A DNA stretch of 10,679 nucleotides from Dentipellis sp. KUC8613 (GCA_002286715.1 NSJX01000141.1:1-10679); one strand, 5' to 3'. Positions 1 through 9,728 are shown, counted from the stretch's first letter. A program made the numbers and translations. Notes: generated by a model not told the origin, from the sequence alone.

Positions 1-294
1 CTGCACTCGTCCGTCACTCTCATCCCTCGCTTTCTTGGTTGTTGTTGTGGTGACTTGGGTGGCAACTCTTGTTCCCATTCCAGCGCCCTTGACAATCTGG
101 GGGTGCATGAGCAAGATTGAAGACACAGATTTTTGTGCTTTGGCGAGGAGTCGAACACAGTCCACTGCATCACACTGCCCTTCTAGCATTCTAGCAGTCC
201 TAGAGACTTCAAGACACACTCGCCGCACCCACCCGTGTCTAGTCAATGGGTATCTTCCTGATGAGGTCCCATACTTTCCAGTCAAGTATTTATA
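1..294 (-). other. Unassigned open frame running off the left edge, with a TATA-like box
   Basis: Reading the minus strand, an uninterrupted frame runs from a stop at 295-297 to base 1, 98 codons, and continues outside the window. The first ATG in it is at 187-189, leaving 63 codons in view. The visible peptide has a stretch of five threonines followed by basic and acidic residues, but I recognise no family. A TATAAATA motif lies on the same strand at 287-294, about 100 nt before that ATG. A plus-strand frame (35-298) is open over the same bases, so openness alone does not prove coding. It may be the 5' end of a gene or retroelement whose bulk lies to the left, or chance. Confidence 0.15.
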
Positions 295-450
295 CTAGTA
301 CACATAACAATATATATTCAACATTTTATGCTATGATGTCTACATGAACCACATAGCAATGACTGCTGATCCTAAATTTTTCCAAATCTAGGCAACTCAA
401 CCATCCATGGTCACTTCCACTTGGCAACACAAACCTCAGGCAATGTATCT

Positions 451-740
451 GCACGGGCACGGCGCCTTGGAGGGCCAACAGCGGGAGGACGGCCGAATTA
501 GGACAAGCCCACACGGGCACGGCGCCTTGGGGGACAGACGGCGGGAGGACGGCCGAATCGGGACGAGCCCAGAGGGCTAGCCCGCATGGGCACAGCGCCT
601 TGGACGGCGGACGGCGGGAGGATGGCTGTATTAGGAAGGAGACTCTGGGCTAGCCCGTAGGGGCTTCTATTTAAGGGAGGCGATGCCTAACTAGATAAGC
701 GCGATGTGCATTGATCTTACTACCTAGTTAGATATCAACA
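451..740 (+). mobile_element. Possible LTR remnant (right end at 740); left end not found
   Basis: To the right of the tandem repeats lie a TATA-like TATTTAAG at 668-675 and an 8-bp inverted repeat (CTAACTAG at 687-694, CTAGTTAG at 724-731). The segment finishes with GATATCAACA at 731-740. LTRs usually start TG and end CA, often as TGTTG...CAACA, so repeats, then TATA, then a CAACA end fits a plus-oriented LTR. Against this, I found no matching TGTTG start, no target-site duplication of the following GGAAG, and no primer-binding site after 740. The left end may lie outside the window. It could equally be another repeat family. Confidence 0.3.
452..641. repeat. GC-rich tandem repeat, about 60-bp unit, three copies
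   Basis: Two adjacent 60-bp units occupy 452-511 and 512-571 and match at about 52 of 60 positions by eye. Both begin CACGGGCACGGCGCCTTGG and carry GCGGGAGGACGGCCGAAT in the middle. A third, more diverged copy starts at 585 (CATGGGCACAGCGCCTTGG) and runs to about 641, after a 13-nt insert. The palindrome GGGCTAGCCC occurs at 574-583 and again at 647-656. The block is much richer in G+C than the AT-rich DNA just left of it. Tandem repeats of this kind are common in the U3 part of retroelement LTRs, but no coding sequence of an element is visible to support that. Confidence 0.7.
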
Positions 741-1074
741 GGAAGAGGCATAGGTGGCCCTTGGGGTGGTCTTCGCCTCATCCCTTGGGACCCCTCTGCC
801 AGTTCCTCCAAGACGACGGCACCGTCGACACTGGTCATTTTCTTTGGGCCTTTCCAGAAGGAGGTAGTAGCAGAGGTGGTATTCAAATCAGTGGACAGGC
901 TTGATTCTCTCGAGCAGCGGATATCAGACATGCATGTACTTGAGTTCAACGCTTTAATTCTGCTGTCCAATGTTGGCTACTATACAAAACCAGATGGAGA
1001 GAACCCCGTATGATACATAATCTACGCTCAAGACAGGCAGATGGTGTTCCAGACTTCCTCGCCAGCGAACGGAG
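741..1074 (-). other. 3' flank of the CDC25-like gene; no convincing gene
   Basis: This 334-nt stretch follows the CDC25 stop codon at 1075 and should contain its 3' UTR. There is no canonical AATAAA on the minus strand; the nearest variant is AATTAAAG at 951-958. An open frame on the minus strand (ATG at 929-931, stop at 728-730, 67 aa) ends in a proline-rich stretch. Its last codons and stop lie inside the LTR-like segment. I recognise no homology for it and think it is more likely untranslated 3' sequence or a chance frame than a gene. Confidence 0.35.
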
Positions 1075-4000
1075 CTACAGGAAGCCGGTCTCCTGCAAAA
1101 GCCTAGCCATCTTTTCGTCTTCTCGCTCGCGTGGCTCGCGTTCGAGACTAAGATTCCAGAATAAATCGCTGACGTCTGGGATTGTGTTGAACTTGTTCAA
1201 ATTTTCTTGGATGTAATCGTGAATCACATCGACCTTGGTGAAGTTGAAAGGCTTGGACTGCCATTTCTTTATCTCGTCAATCACTTCAGCCGCCTTCTGA
1301 CGCTTTCGGAAATTGACGAGATCGCCAGAAACGGTGTTCGGAGCACCGTCTTGGATGAAAGTTAAGGTCGTGAGATAAACACCTGGATCAACGTTGAGCA
1401 TTACATTCTACGCCACATACATTGATGCCATACCAATAAATGGTACGCAAGGCGGAGTGATTCTTGCCAGAAGCGATCGGTAATTGTTGAAGTTCTTGTT
1501 CGAATCTATGGTCATCTCGCAAGCGCCAAGCTGGGTCATGTATCGCTGGTTTATTTGTTCCCAAGTACGCTTTAGCCTACGAATTGGGGGAGAGTTCAGA
1601 CCAGATACTATTGCTATCATGCTTGAGAAGTTATGCAAGTTACGGCAGCGCTAAAGTCGTGTCAGTTCACTGGCAAATACATGGCGTGCAGGCAAACACG
1701 TACATCAGCCACGAGGACGAATTGTTTCACAATCGCCGCCCTCTTGCGCGAGTCCTCCTTGCTCAGAACTGTGTCAGCGACCCAATGGGCAATCTGAGAC
1801 TGCAATTTAGCAAGGGGTCCACAAGGAAAGGTGAAATGACCCAAGACCTTATTGGTTGTTTCAATAATTGCTGCTATGTTGTCGTTATTCTCACCAGGCT
1901 TTTGTTCGCGAGACCGCATCAAACATTCGGAGGCTCTGATCTTTTGGTACAGCTGACATTCGATCATGGTAAGTTGCCGTGCTACTTCAAGAGGGTCGAA
2001 GTCGAGTAGCTTGTGCTTTTTGGACGGCCGTGGAACAATAGGTGGAGGTTGCGCGTCCAAAGAGATGGTTGTCTTCGCTTTCAGTGTATCACCTTTTTGC
2101 TGCAGAACTTGTCAGCCGTGATTCGAGCGTGTACATGTGTAATGCGTACAGCGCGCTCGATGAGAACAAGCAACTGTTTTGCAGCCGCTAGATGCATCAC
2201 CTCTTCGTTGGATATGAATTGCTTCATACGGTCAAGGATGTAGAGATCCTCCTTTTCAAGGATGTCATCATCCAGCATCATCGTTTTGAATGTATTCAAG
2301 ACACTGTGGACCGCACTTCAATTCGCAGATTGGTGGACGATAGTTGGCACTGACCGTGTACGAATAATGTGTTGTTTGAGCTTAGTCCATTCCTCCAATT
2401 CCTGAGAGCTTAGATTGTCGGGCGGTTTTATCCAGAACCGTTGCACGAGAAGGTTGAATAAAGTATCAAGATCAGTGAACGACTTGTAAGTCAGTAAGAA
2501 TGTCTTTGTGAAGGTAGTGTCTGATGAATCGTCATGTCAGATGGTAGCAATCACAACATATGCGGCGTCAGACCTGACTGTTCATGTGCTGTTAAACGCT
2601 CGACGAGCGCCGGAACCGTGCCCGCACGGACTTTGCGGTCCGGATCGATGATGATCTCTGTCAAGCTGTAATTAGGTCGCAGGTACCAAGGCTTGGTCTC
2701 GGCGTTCATTTTGTCGATAATATGACCAGGAGCGTCACCAAGCACGCGTATCAATTTATCGGCACGCGAAGGTGATTTTGCCGCAGCGAGTACAGCTGGA
2801 AGACCTATGCATGTCAGCACCTAGAAGTAAATGACATACATGAGGGAGTTTACCCTCGTCGTCATCGTCTTGAAGCACGCTCGCATAATCGTCGGCTGGA
2901 CCAGAATCAGGAGAAATCAAGGAGGTTGCACTAGTCGATGCCTGGTGCTGCGCCCACGAAGGAGTTGTCGCGTTGCTACTACCACGGGGGCGAGTAGTTG
3001 GCATATCTATAGACGAATCAGACGTCTGAGAAGGATTGCTATACAAAGTGGATGAACTCTGTGAACGGTCCACAATGTTGTTTGCTTTCACCGCCGCGGG
3101 CGTCCGGAATGCAAGCTCCATGTCCACAACATCTTCAGCTTCGCCGTCATAAGGTTGGTCTGCAATGGAATCCATGGCCGCAAGTTGTTGCCCTATACTG
3201 TTGTCCAGGTTCATAATCCGGGACATGCGCCATTCGATTGCCCCAGTATAGTCGCTCTGGCCCATCTCTGCTTGTCCCTTCGCTACTAGATGCAACGACT
3301 CGAGGTTTTGATGGACAGCAGTCATATTGGATTTGAGGGAAGATATTGAAGTGTCCAGCACGCTGATTTTCAACTTCCGGGCGTCGTCTTGAAGGTGGTC
3401 AAAGCCCTGCGCTGTGAGGAGAAGTAATGCACCGTCACTGTAAACAGCCTGCAATGTTACTTCCAAAGTCCTGACAAGGAGACGAGCTTCTTGCACACTT
3501 GACATATAGGCATCTTGTGCAGGGGGTTGTCCGTTCTGTGATAAACCATCGACATCAACTTTCCGAGCTAAGTTGATGTCCGTCACAAGCGATACGAATG
3601 ACTGCATCCCTGCAATAATCGTTTGTGCGTTTGCTTGAACGTCCAACGCTAAGGACATGTTTGTAACCGTACTATGTAGTAGCATTAGACAACACGCACC
3701 GGAAACTGTTTCACCGAGTAGAGATTGAAAAGTATTGCACTTCTCGCTCAGCAAAGACAAAAGAGACCGAGCGTCTGCCAAGACGTCAACGCTCAAATCT
3801 CTTTCAGGTAGCTTCTCAGCCTCCAGGCGCGCAATCCACCCAAAGCCAGTCCAAGTCCCGGCTGCACCCGACCCCACGAGGCCAAGACCGACACTAATTG
3901 GCAAAAAAGCCGCCCAAAGCCGCTTCGAAGATTGTGCAACACGTGTCAGTTGCATAGCCGCCTGGCTATTGCTACGCTGAACCTCGAGGACGAATGTGAG

Positions 4001-5762
4001 AAGTGCACGGTCTAACTCTGCCGCATCCTGTTCCATGCGCGAGGACGCATCCGAGGACATGTTTGCATCATAATTTGCTGCAAGGGTGGCTAAGACAAGT
4101 TTCGACAATGTCGCAGTGACTTTCCGTTGAGCAGGTTTAAGCTGCGCTTGAAGAGATTGGGAAAAGGCGTTGGCTCTGGGATTCGGTCCATCCTTGGGAT
4201 ATAGGCTGCTTGAAACATGTCCGTAAGGGGGTGATGAGATACATAGCAGGTTCCTGATGGACACGACGGTAGAATGAAGTCTATTCTCAAGCTCTTCCTG
4301 CTCGTCGGCCCGCGCAGGAACACCATTAGCTTGGATATAGTCCATGACTGACGAAACTGCCTGACGTCCGATGCTCGAGAGATCATTCACTGATTCGGGG
4401 GGAAGGGGTGCCAAAGCCTGTTGCAAAGCACGGGCGAGCTTCTCAGAGGCAGTGAGCTGTATCGAGTCCTCAAGGTCTGAGTGAGGTAGGATTTGGTTAT
4501 CAATATGGTTTGTATCAGGAAATCGCATGTTAGAAAAGGGCTGGTTTCGCTTAAAGGAAGAAGACGCAAGACGGTCCAACGGGTCAACATCAGAGTCGTC
4601 CGAATATGCACTAGCATAGCCAGCTACGCTATCGCTTCTGTTCCTTGGGACATTCGAGACCGAGGAATCTGAACGAATGCGCTGGAGCACTGTTTCGGCC
4701 TCGCGTTTCTGCGCCGCATCCACGAAGTTCTGGTTTTGATCGGAAGTGAGTTGTGAAGGCACCCGAGCATTGCCATTCAAACGATGCTGTGTTGAATCCG
4801 GCAGGGTCCACTGTACAGAGCCATCGAGCTTGTTCCAGTAAAAATAAGACATGCCATCATCGGCCAAACGGCGCACCCATGGTTCTGGAGTTCCAGTGCG
4901 CTTCGGGGGTCCAAATCCTGCAGGACTGCTATCACTTTGTCTCATTTGGCCGCTTTGCCTGTATGGCGCGCTAGAACCAGGGCCTAACATTCTCTGAGAG
5001 TTGTTTATACTGCCGAAATCGTCCTCTGAAAGGTCATGTTCAGCCTCCATCGGGAGATCGCGTGATTGCTGCCCAGTTTGCGTATTCACATAGAATATCT
5101 ACAAATACAAGCCGCGGTAGCACCAGGGTCGTTAGATTGAAGAGAGTCAGCTACACAATAGCATCTATGCTGGAGACGATAGCACCGACCTGTCCATCCT
5201 GAGTCACTTGGGGAACCCAGAAGTCGTTTGATTGAAGTGGATTGTCCCTTGAAGTGGACGCAAGTCCGTCAAGATGGCCCCGAGAACCTTCATAATCTGT
5301 GTCTTCTTCCAGCCAGTTGCGATGATCCGCCGGGCTCGGGGACAGGGAGCTGGTCAATGAAGTGGCCATGGTTGATGAGGAAGCCATGCTTGACGACACT
5401 GAAGAGGATTGTGGGTTCTCCGCGGGGGTAGCATGCTCAGTCGGCCGGGACGGTGCTTCCTGCTGAAACTCTACGGCCGAGAACGCAGCATCGGCCTCGT
5501 CGTCGGAAATGACGACAACATAATTCGACGGAAACCAACCGCGTTCCTCTCCAAGCAGACCATCCCACCAACCAGTTTCCAAACGGGTCAGGACCTCGAT
5601 GATGTCGCCCCTGCGGAAAGACAGTGAAGAATCGTCGGCCGATTGGTAGTCGTAAAGCGCACGACAGAAGAATGTGGCAATGTACTGTTGGCCATCTATT
5701 TGCGCCGACACGGCGGAAGACGATGAGTGTTGGGAGGACGCGCCGTAGACGACGGCAGCCAT
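1075..5762 (-). CDS. CDC25: CDC25-type Ras guanine nucleotide exchange factor (SH3-WW-WW-RasGEF_N-RasGEF)
   Basis: It catalyses GDP release from Ras, activating Ras/cAMP signalling at membranes. Exons (minus strand): 5762-5190, 5098-2854, 2804-2574, 2520-2355, 2303-2150, 2099-1704, 1650-1434, 1382-1075, giving 4290 nt or 1429 aa. SH3 is at about 31-83 (ALYDY 35-39, WW 65-66, SNYV 79-82). A degenerate WW module is at about 182-207, and a canonical one at 265-291 (W265, W288, P291). A long Ser-rich and helical middle follows. RasGEF_N runs from about 996 to 1115, and the catalytic domain from about 1155 to 1429. The latter includes NLHNFSSM (1259-1266) and PCVPFIGVYLTTLTF, the family's core. 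The start is the ATG at 5760-5762, as the same frame further upstream offers only GTG. Intron 1 has a weak donor (GTCGGT) but joins the first WW module exactly. One more 51-nt intron may lie inside exon 2. Confidence 0.92.
3649..3699 (-). other. Possible unrecognised in-frame 51-nt intron inside CDC25 exon 2
   Basis: On the minus strand this segment begins GTGCGT, ends CCTTAG, is 51 nt (3n) and has no in-frame stop, so it is invisible to an ORF search. If read through it encodes a Cys/Met/Leu-rich 17-residue insert (ACCLMLLHS in its middle) within an otherwise helical region. Removal would join ...GETVS to ALDVQANAQ... in frame and shorten the protein to 1412 aa. A GTTAC motif about 16 nt before the acceptor could be a branch point but departs from CTNAC. 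The call rests on splice borders and on how unlike its surroundings the insert is. Confidence 0.5.
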
Positions 5763-5832
5763 AGACAATGATGAGTAGAACAAGACAAGACTGAGCACAG
5801 ACGGAGGACAGTCGACACCGCCGCAGCATCAT
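5437..5832 (-). other. Upstream ORF overlapping the CDC25 start (131 codons, other frame)
   Basis: Two consecutive ATGs begin 70 nt before the CDC25 ATG and open a frame of 131 codons that overlaps the first 326 nt of CDC25 coding sequence out of frame. The Arg/Cys-rich peptide resembles nothing I know and is probably not a functional protein. The first ATG has A at -3, whereas the CDC25 ATG has T at -3 and G at +4. If transcription starts upstream of 5832, this ORF would be expected to reduce CDC25 translation. If it starts downstream, the ORF has no effect. Confidence 0.3.
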
Positions 5833-5927
5833 GATCGTTGCAGCTTCGGTCTCTTATGTAATCTCATTTTACTCGTACTTTATTACTACTACTTTACAGC
5901 TAGTAACACATCTAATCATAACTTCCG
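5763..5927 (-). promoter_or_regulatory. 165-bp EFL1-CDC25 intergenic region: EFL1 3' end and CDC25 leader/promoter
   Basis: Two genes on the same strand leave only 165 bp between the EFL1 stop (5928-5930) and the CDC25 ATG (5760-5762). The half next to EFL1 is AT-rich and carries the poly(A) signal. The half next to CDC25 contains two adjacent ATGs (5827-5832) out of frame with CDC25. I see no clear TATA box on the minus strand here, so the CDC25 promoter may be TATA-less or extend into the 3' end of EFL1. Confidence 0.6.
5879..5884 (-). terminator. AATAAA polyadenylation signal for EFL1
   Basis: The hexamer AATAAA on the minus strand sits about 45 nt after the EFL1 stop codon, in an AT-rich stretch. 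That is a plausible position for a 3'-end signal. The transcript would then end within roughly 100 nt of the CDC25 start, which leaves little room for a separate promoter. Confidence 0.5.
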
Positions 5928-8900
5928 CTACCGCTTCAGTGTCCTTTGCTTCTCTGCGTATTCCACAATCTTTCGATCCACAAACATTCCTTTTCTTTCC
6001 CGCACTTCGTCCATGTACACCTTCGCCACGTTCTGACGATCCGCCTTTTCTCCGAGGTCTTCCAGCTCTTCCTCAGTAGTCGGCACCCAGAATGGATCTT
6101 GATCAAGTAACTCATATCTGCTCGTGCCTTGTCTAAGTCTTCGTTGGGGAATCACTTCTCCTTTACTTACCCGCTGAACACCAGTTGTGGGCTCGCTGCT
6201 CCAGACGTACGCTTTCGAATGTCTATCTCCTCTTCTGTCAGCACCCCTTCTGAATTAGCACTTATTGACTCACCATCTGCAAACCCAAAGCTCTCAACAA
6301 CGGGTAGCATGGCTTGCACAGTGAAAAACGATGTTCCCTCCTTCATCTCCTCCGCCACCACCCTCCCTCGGCGCTTAGCTACGACACCATAGACTCTACC
6401 TAGTACGTCCGCTAGAGATGCCACACGCCAGTAAGCCCATGATAGTACCATGAACATGCATGTTGACACATACTAGACGCCTGGATGTCGCACGAGTACA
6501 TCGCCAGCATAAGTCTCGGAGACCAATCCAACAGTGCATTCCTGCAGGCGTCTTTTGCAGCCGAGATCAATGACCCCGTCACCTGCGACATCCTGTTTTG
6601 CACTGCCACCCAACGGTGGTCAGTATGACATGCACGAACTTCATAGCACCATACACGTACAACGTTCTCTCTCTACGCCTGCCTTGTCAATCTTCACACG
6701 CTCTAGAAAGTATGCCACGCCCTGCACCGGTTCCGCGCAAAGCGGGCCTTGAAACGTTGCAATCTGAAAACCAGTTTCAATGTGACTGTCAACATCTCTT
6801 GCCAGCTGGTCTCGCTCTTTGGCTGCCCCGTCACCCTGACGTGCACGGTCTAATTTAGATCTTAATCTGATAGAAAAACTAAGTCTCGGGCATACACCAG
6901 AATATGGCAGACGTACGAATTATGGATGTTATTCACCCTGGTGTCTATCAATATGCATTCCCCTGCTCCATGAGGCCCAAACGCCCAAATTGAATTTACC
7001 ACATTGGCCCACTCCGCGCCAGCTTTCTGAAACAGAACTTCAAGCTTCACCCAGAAGTCCTCTGCACGAACGGTGGGCCTTTGGATGACATCTCCGGATA
7101 TTGTGGCCTCTTCATCTTCATCGGCCAAATTCGCGGCTGAATCTTCCAGGGCGGCCCTTTCGCTTTGTAACATCTTCAACACTGACACGTTATCTCGTAT
7201 GAAAGTGGTCACCGCTATAGGCAGGGGCATCGCACGAATTGTGAACGACACAATATTCAGATAGCTTGACGCGAGAATTGTACCCCGCGGAGCATTTGGC
7301 GTCTTAGGTGGCGCCATCTCTAAGAATAGAACTCGTAAGCCTGCTTCGATCTGTGGAGCGCCGGACGTACCAGAAGCTTTTATTGCAGTCTCGCGGAAGG
7401 GAACGATTGGTTTTGACGCGTGGATCTCCACTTTTGCAAATCGTTCTCGAAGGTCTTTCAAACAACGCTGAAAGCAAATTAAACGGATATACAGTAATAG
7501 ACAGGCTTCAGTCACTTGCCTCAAGGTGCAATTCACCTGCAGTCAATATGACGTGCTCCCCAGTAGATTGCTGAAAAGTCTCTGCGCAAGGATCTGCCTG
7601 ACTAAGGAGCTTCATCCCTCGCAGAAGCTTGGGCATGTCTGCGGGCATTATCGGCTCAAGCGCAACACGAACAATGGGAGGCGCCTGGAAGGGTCGACAA
7701 TCTCTATGAGCGAACAGTGACTCTCCGAGATAATGACTTACTTGTCGATTGACGGCCCCCAAATTGATGATCCATCCTCCCGATGATCTGTCTCCGGCAA
7801 TACCAGGTGCACAAAGGGTTCCGCAACGCCAAATTTTCCCTTGCAGCCCTTTGATCGCGAATACGTTTCCTGCGCCGACACTTTCCGCAGCAACAAGATC
7901 CCTCCCCATCATGATATACAGTCCCTCCACAATGGCATCAGCTATATAGGCCTGATTTCGAGGATGTCTCGGCCCCAGAGCGTTGTTGTATTTCGGTAAG
8001 ACGCATGAAATCGTAGCGCCGACTCGGATAGTTCCTGAGTACAATCTTGCGAAACCGAGCAAAACATTATCAGGTTTCACCAGACCACCTTCGTCATCTT
8101 CTGTCTCGCCAGCAGCTATCTCCAGAGAGGATGTTGTCGGAGTAGGAATCGCCAAAGAGCTCTCCGCAAGTTTTTTCCTTTTGTCGACCTTCAGTCGCTC
8201 GTCCTCTGCCTTCCGATCCTGCTTGTGTGATCCATCTACGGTAAGATGTTGCTTCTTGTTCTCTGGGAGGTCGCTCGATGGTACGGCAAACATTTTGCTC
8301 GCATAGGCAACGATGCTCGCCGTGGCACCAGAATTACACGAGTATAGATCCCTCTCTAGCTCAGTTTCATAAGCGACGGTGGGCTCGTAAAATTCAGGGT
8401 GAAGCATTCTCGGGATTCGGATGGGCTGCGCAGCTCGGGGGGAAGGAATGATGTCGATGATGGATTGAATGATGGAAATTGAAAGAGGAAGCCATTGTGA
8501 AAATATAAGGGAGAGGAGATGGCGGGTGTCCTTCGAGTTCAACTCTCGCAAAGGGATTTTGAGCTGGAGCGTTGACACAATTTTAGTAATCTTATCAGGG
8601 TTCCTAGCTTGAGAAGTCAGTTTCGTGAAAAGAGTGATTGTTAAAAACCGCACGCACGGGTTGAGAACAACAGCGTCATATACTGCCCAAACATTTTCCA
8701 GAACGAATTGTACGAAGAGTGGTTTCAATACTCGACCGCGGAGGTGCTTGTAGCTTATCACCCTCTTGGTTTTGGGATCAAGGTAAAAGTCGCCCCACAA
8801 GACTCGTCGAAAATTAGCCTCTTTGATGCCCAATTTGACTGCGAATATTTGGGCAAACTTCCCCACACGGAATCCCCACCCATCAATGGCGGAGGTAAAA

Positions 8901-9728
8901 ACGACATTGCCTTTCTCTGGAGAAAAGTAGATATCTTCGTCATCTTTCTCTTGGAATTCGTTGGTTTCGTTGACGATAGCATCTGCCTCGTCAGCAGCGC
9001 TCTCCTTTTTACGAGCCAGGCGGCGTTCGCGATCCTCACGCCATCTGAGATCGTCTTCCATGCGCTCTCCGGCGAAGAAGCTGCCCATTACTGCGTTGGC
9101 TTGTTCAATGAGTTGAGACATGTGATGATATGCTTCTGTTGGTGACTGCCTCAGCTCCGTGACGAGACGATCTAGCTTGTTGATCACTAGGATGGGACGG
9201 AGACGATCCTGCCATGCCTGACGTAACACCGAGACAGTCTGAGATACAACTCACGTCAGTCATCAAGGGAAGTTTCGCAGTGACACAAAAGGAATCTCAC
9301 CTGCGATGAAACTCCTTCCACCACGTCCACGAGAACTAGCGCTCCGTCGACCAACCGAGACGCCGTAGAGACTTCGCTGGAGAAATCGACGTGTCCAGGT
9401 GTATCGATCATATTGATAACATATGTTCGTGAGGAGCTTCCTAGTGGTTCGGTCACTCACCTTCGTGAACTGGACGCAATTCATACGCACCTCCGTCTGG
9501 ACCTTTCTCTGTAGCCTTGAACCGGAGGGACACAGAACTACTTTCCATAGTGATTCCCCTCTCTTGCTCATCCTCTCTGCTGTCCAGATATCGGATTTTC
9601 CCTGCCATCCTCGTGGAAATGATGTTGTTTGCTGCTAGTAGGGAGTCCATGAGCGTCGTCTTGCCATGATCAACATGGCCGATTGTCGTGACCACGCGAA
9701 CATCTAATGCGTCAGGCACTTCATCCAT
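5928..9728 (-). CDS. EFL1: Elongation factor-like GTPase 1 (Efl1/Ria1), 60S ribosome maturation
   Basis: An EF-2-like cytoplasmic GTPase that, with Sdo1/SBDS, releases the anti-association factor Tif6/eIF6 from late pre-60S subunits. Exons (minus strand): 9728-9491, 9440-9301, 9238-8658, 8603-7742, 7684-7520, 7467-7371, 7319-6917, 6866-6661, 6602-6474, 6411-6274, 6222-6171, 6117-5928. They total 3201 nt or 1066 aa, close to the usual length. G domain: GHVDHGKT (17-24), RGITMES (57-63), DTPGH (92-96), NKLD (146-149). A Lys-rich insert, typical of the family, lies in the domain II region; GELHLERCLKDL is split at 662/663. The C-terminal EF-G-like domain contains FGFAD and [16 protein letters not shown], and the end is AEKQRTLKR, as in other Efl1 proteins. 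The ATG (context CAAAATGG) sits directly before the G domain. Four introns are hidden in long ORFs and one has a GC donor. Confidence 0.95.
7468..7519 (-). other. GC-AG intron of EFL1 (52 nt)
   Basis: The coding frame requires the join GELHLE|RCLKDL, a strictly conserved EF-2-family stretch. The only donor that keeps the frame is GAG|GCAAGT, paired with acceptor TTTCAG. GCAAGT is the standard consensus for the minor class of GC-AG introns handled by the major spliceosome. The nearest GT, 4 nt further in, would shift the frame. Confidence 0.9.

Noticed and set aside
130..175. tRNA-like 3' half on the minus strand (GTTCGACTCC followed by CGCCA)
   Set aside because: The bases flanking the loop do not pair as a T stem, and no acceptor, D or anticodon arms can be drawn.
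1075..2299. Small minus-strand ORFs in this stretch as independent genes
   Set aside because: They are exons of one RasGEF_N-RasGEF region. Every join closes in frame and rebuilds conserved motifs.
2821..2853. A 33-nt intron in CDC25 ending at the first TAG
   Set aside because: Too short, and it excludes the CTGAC branch point. The CATAG acceptor at 2805 gives 49 nt and keeps the frame.
5089..5798. Protein starts at 5798 and 5089
   Set aside because: Both are GTG codons, not ATG. 5089 lies inside an exon that begins at 5098, and the CDC25 start is the ATG at 5762.
5928..7536. Several separate small minus-strand ORFs (5928-6155, 6167-6469, 6412-6609, 6862-7536) as independent genes
   Set aside because: They join in phase across 50-62-nt introns into one Efl1 C-terminal half, ending in the family's AEKQRTLKR terminus.
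7983..9145. Long plus-strand frames opposite EFL1 (and others opposite CDC25, such as 1584-2009)
   Set aside because: They are antisense shadows of well-supported coding exons, have no recognisable product, and are interrupted where the sense gene has introns.
9453..9571. A GTGAGT donor at about 9453-9458 for EFL1 intron 1
   Set aside because: It gives an intron of only about 20 nt with the available acceptor and does not join the frame. The GTGCGT donor at 9490 gives 50 nt and a continuous GTPase sequence.
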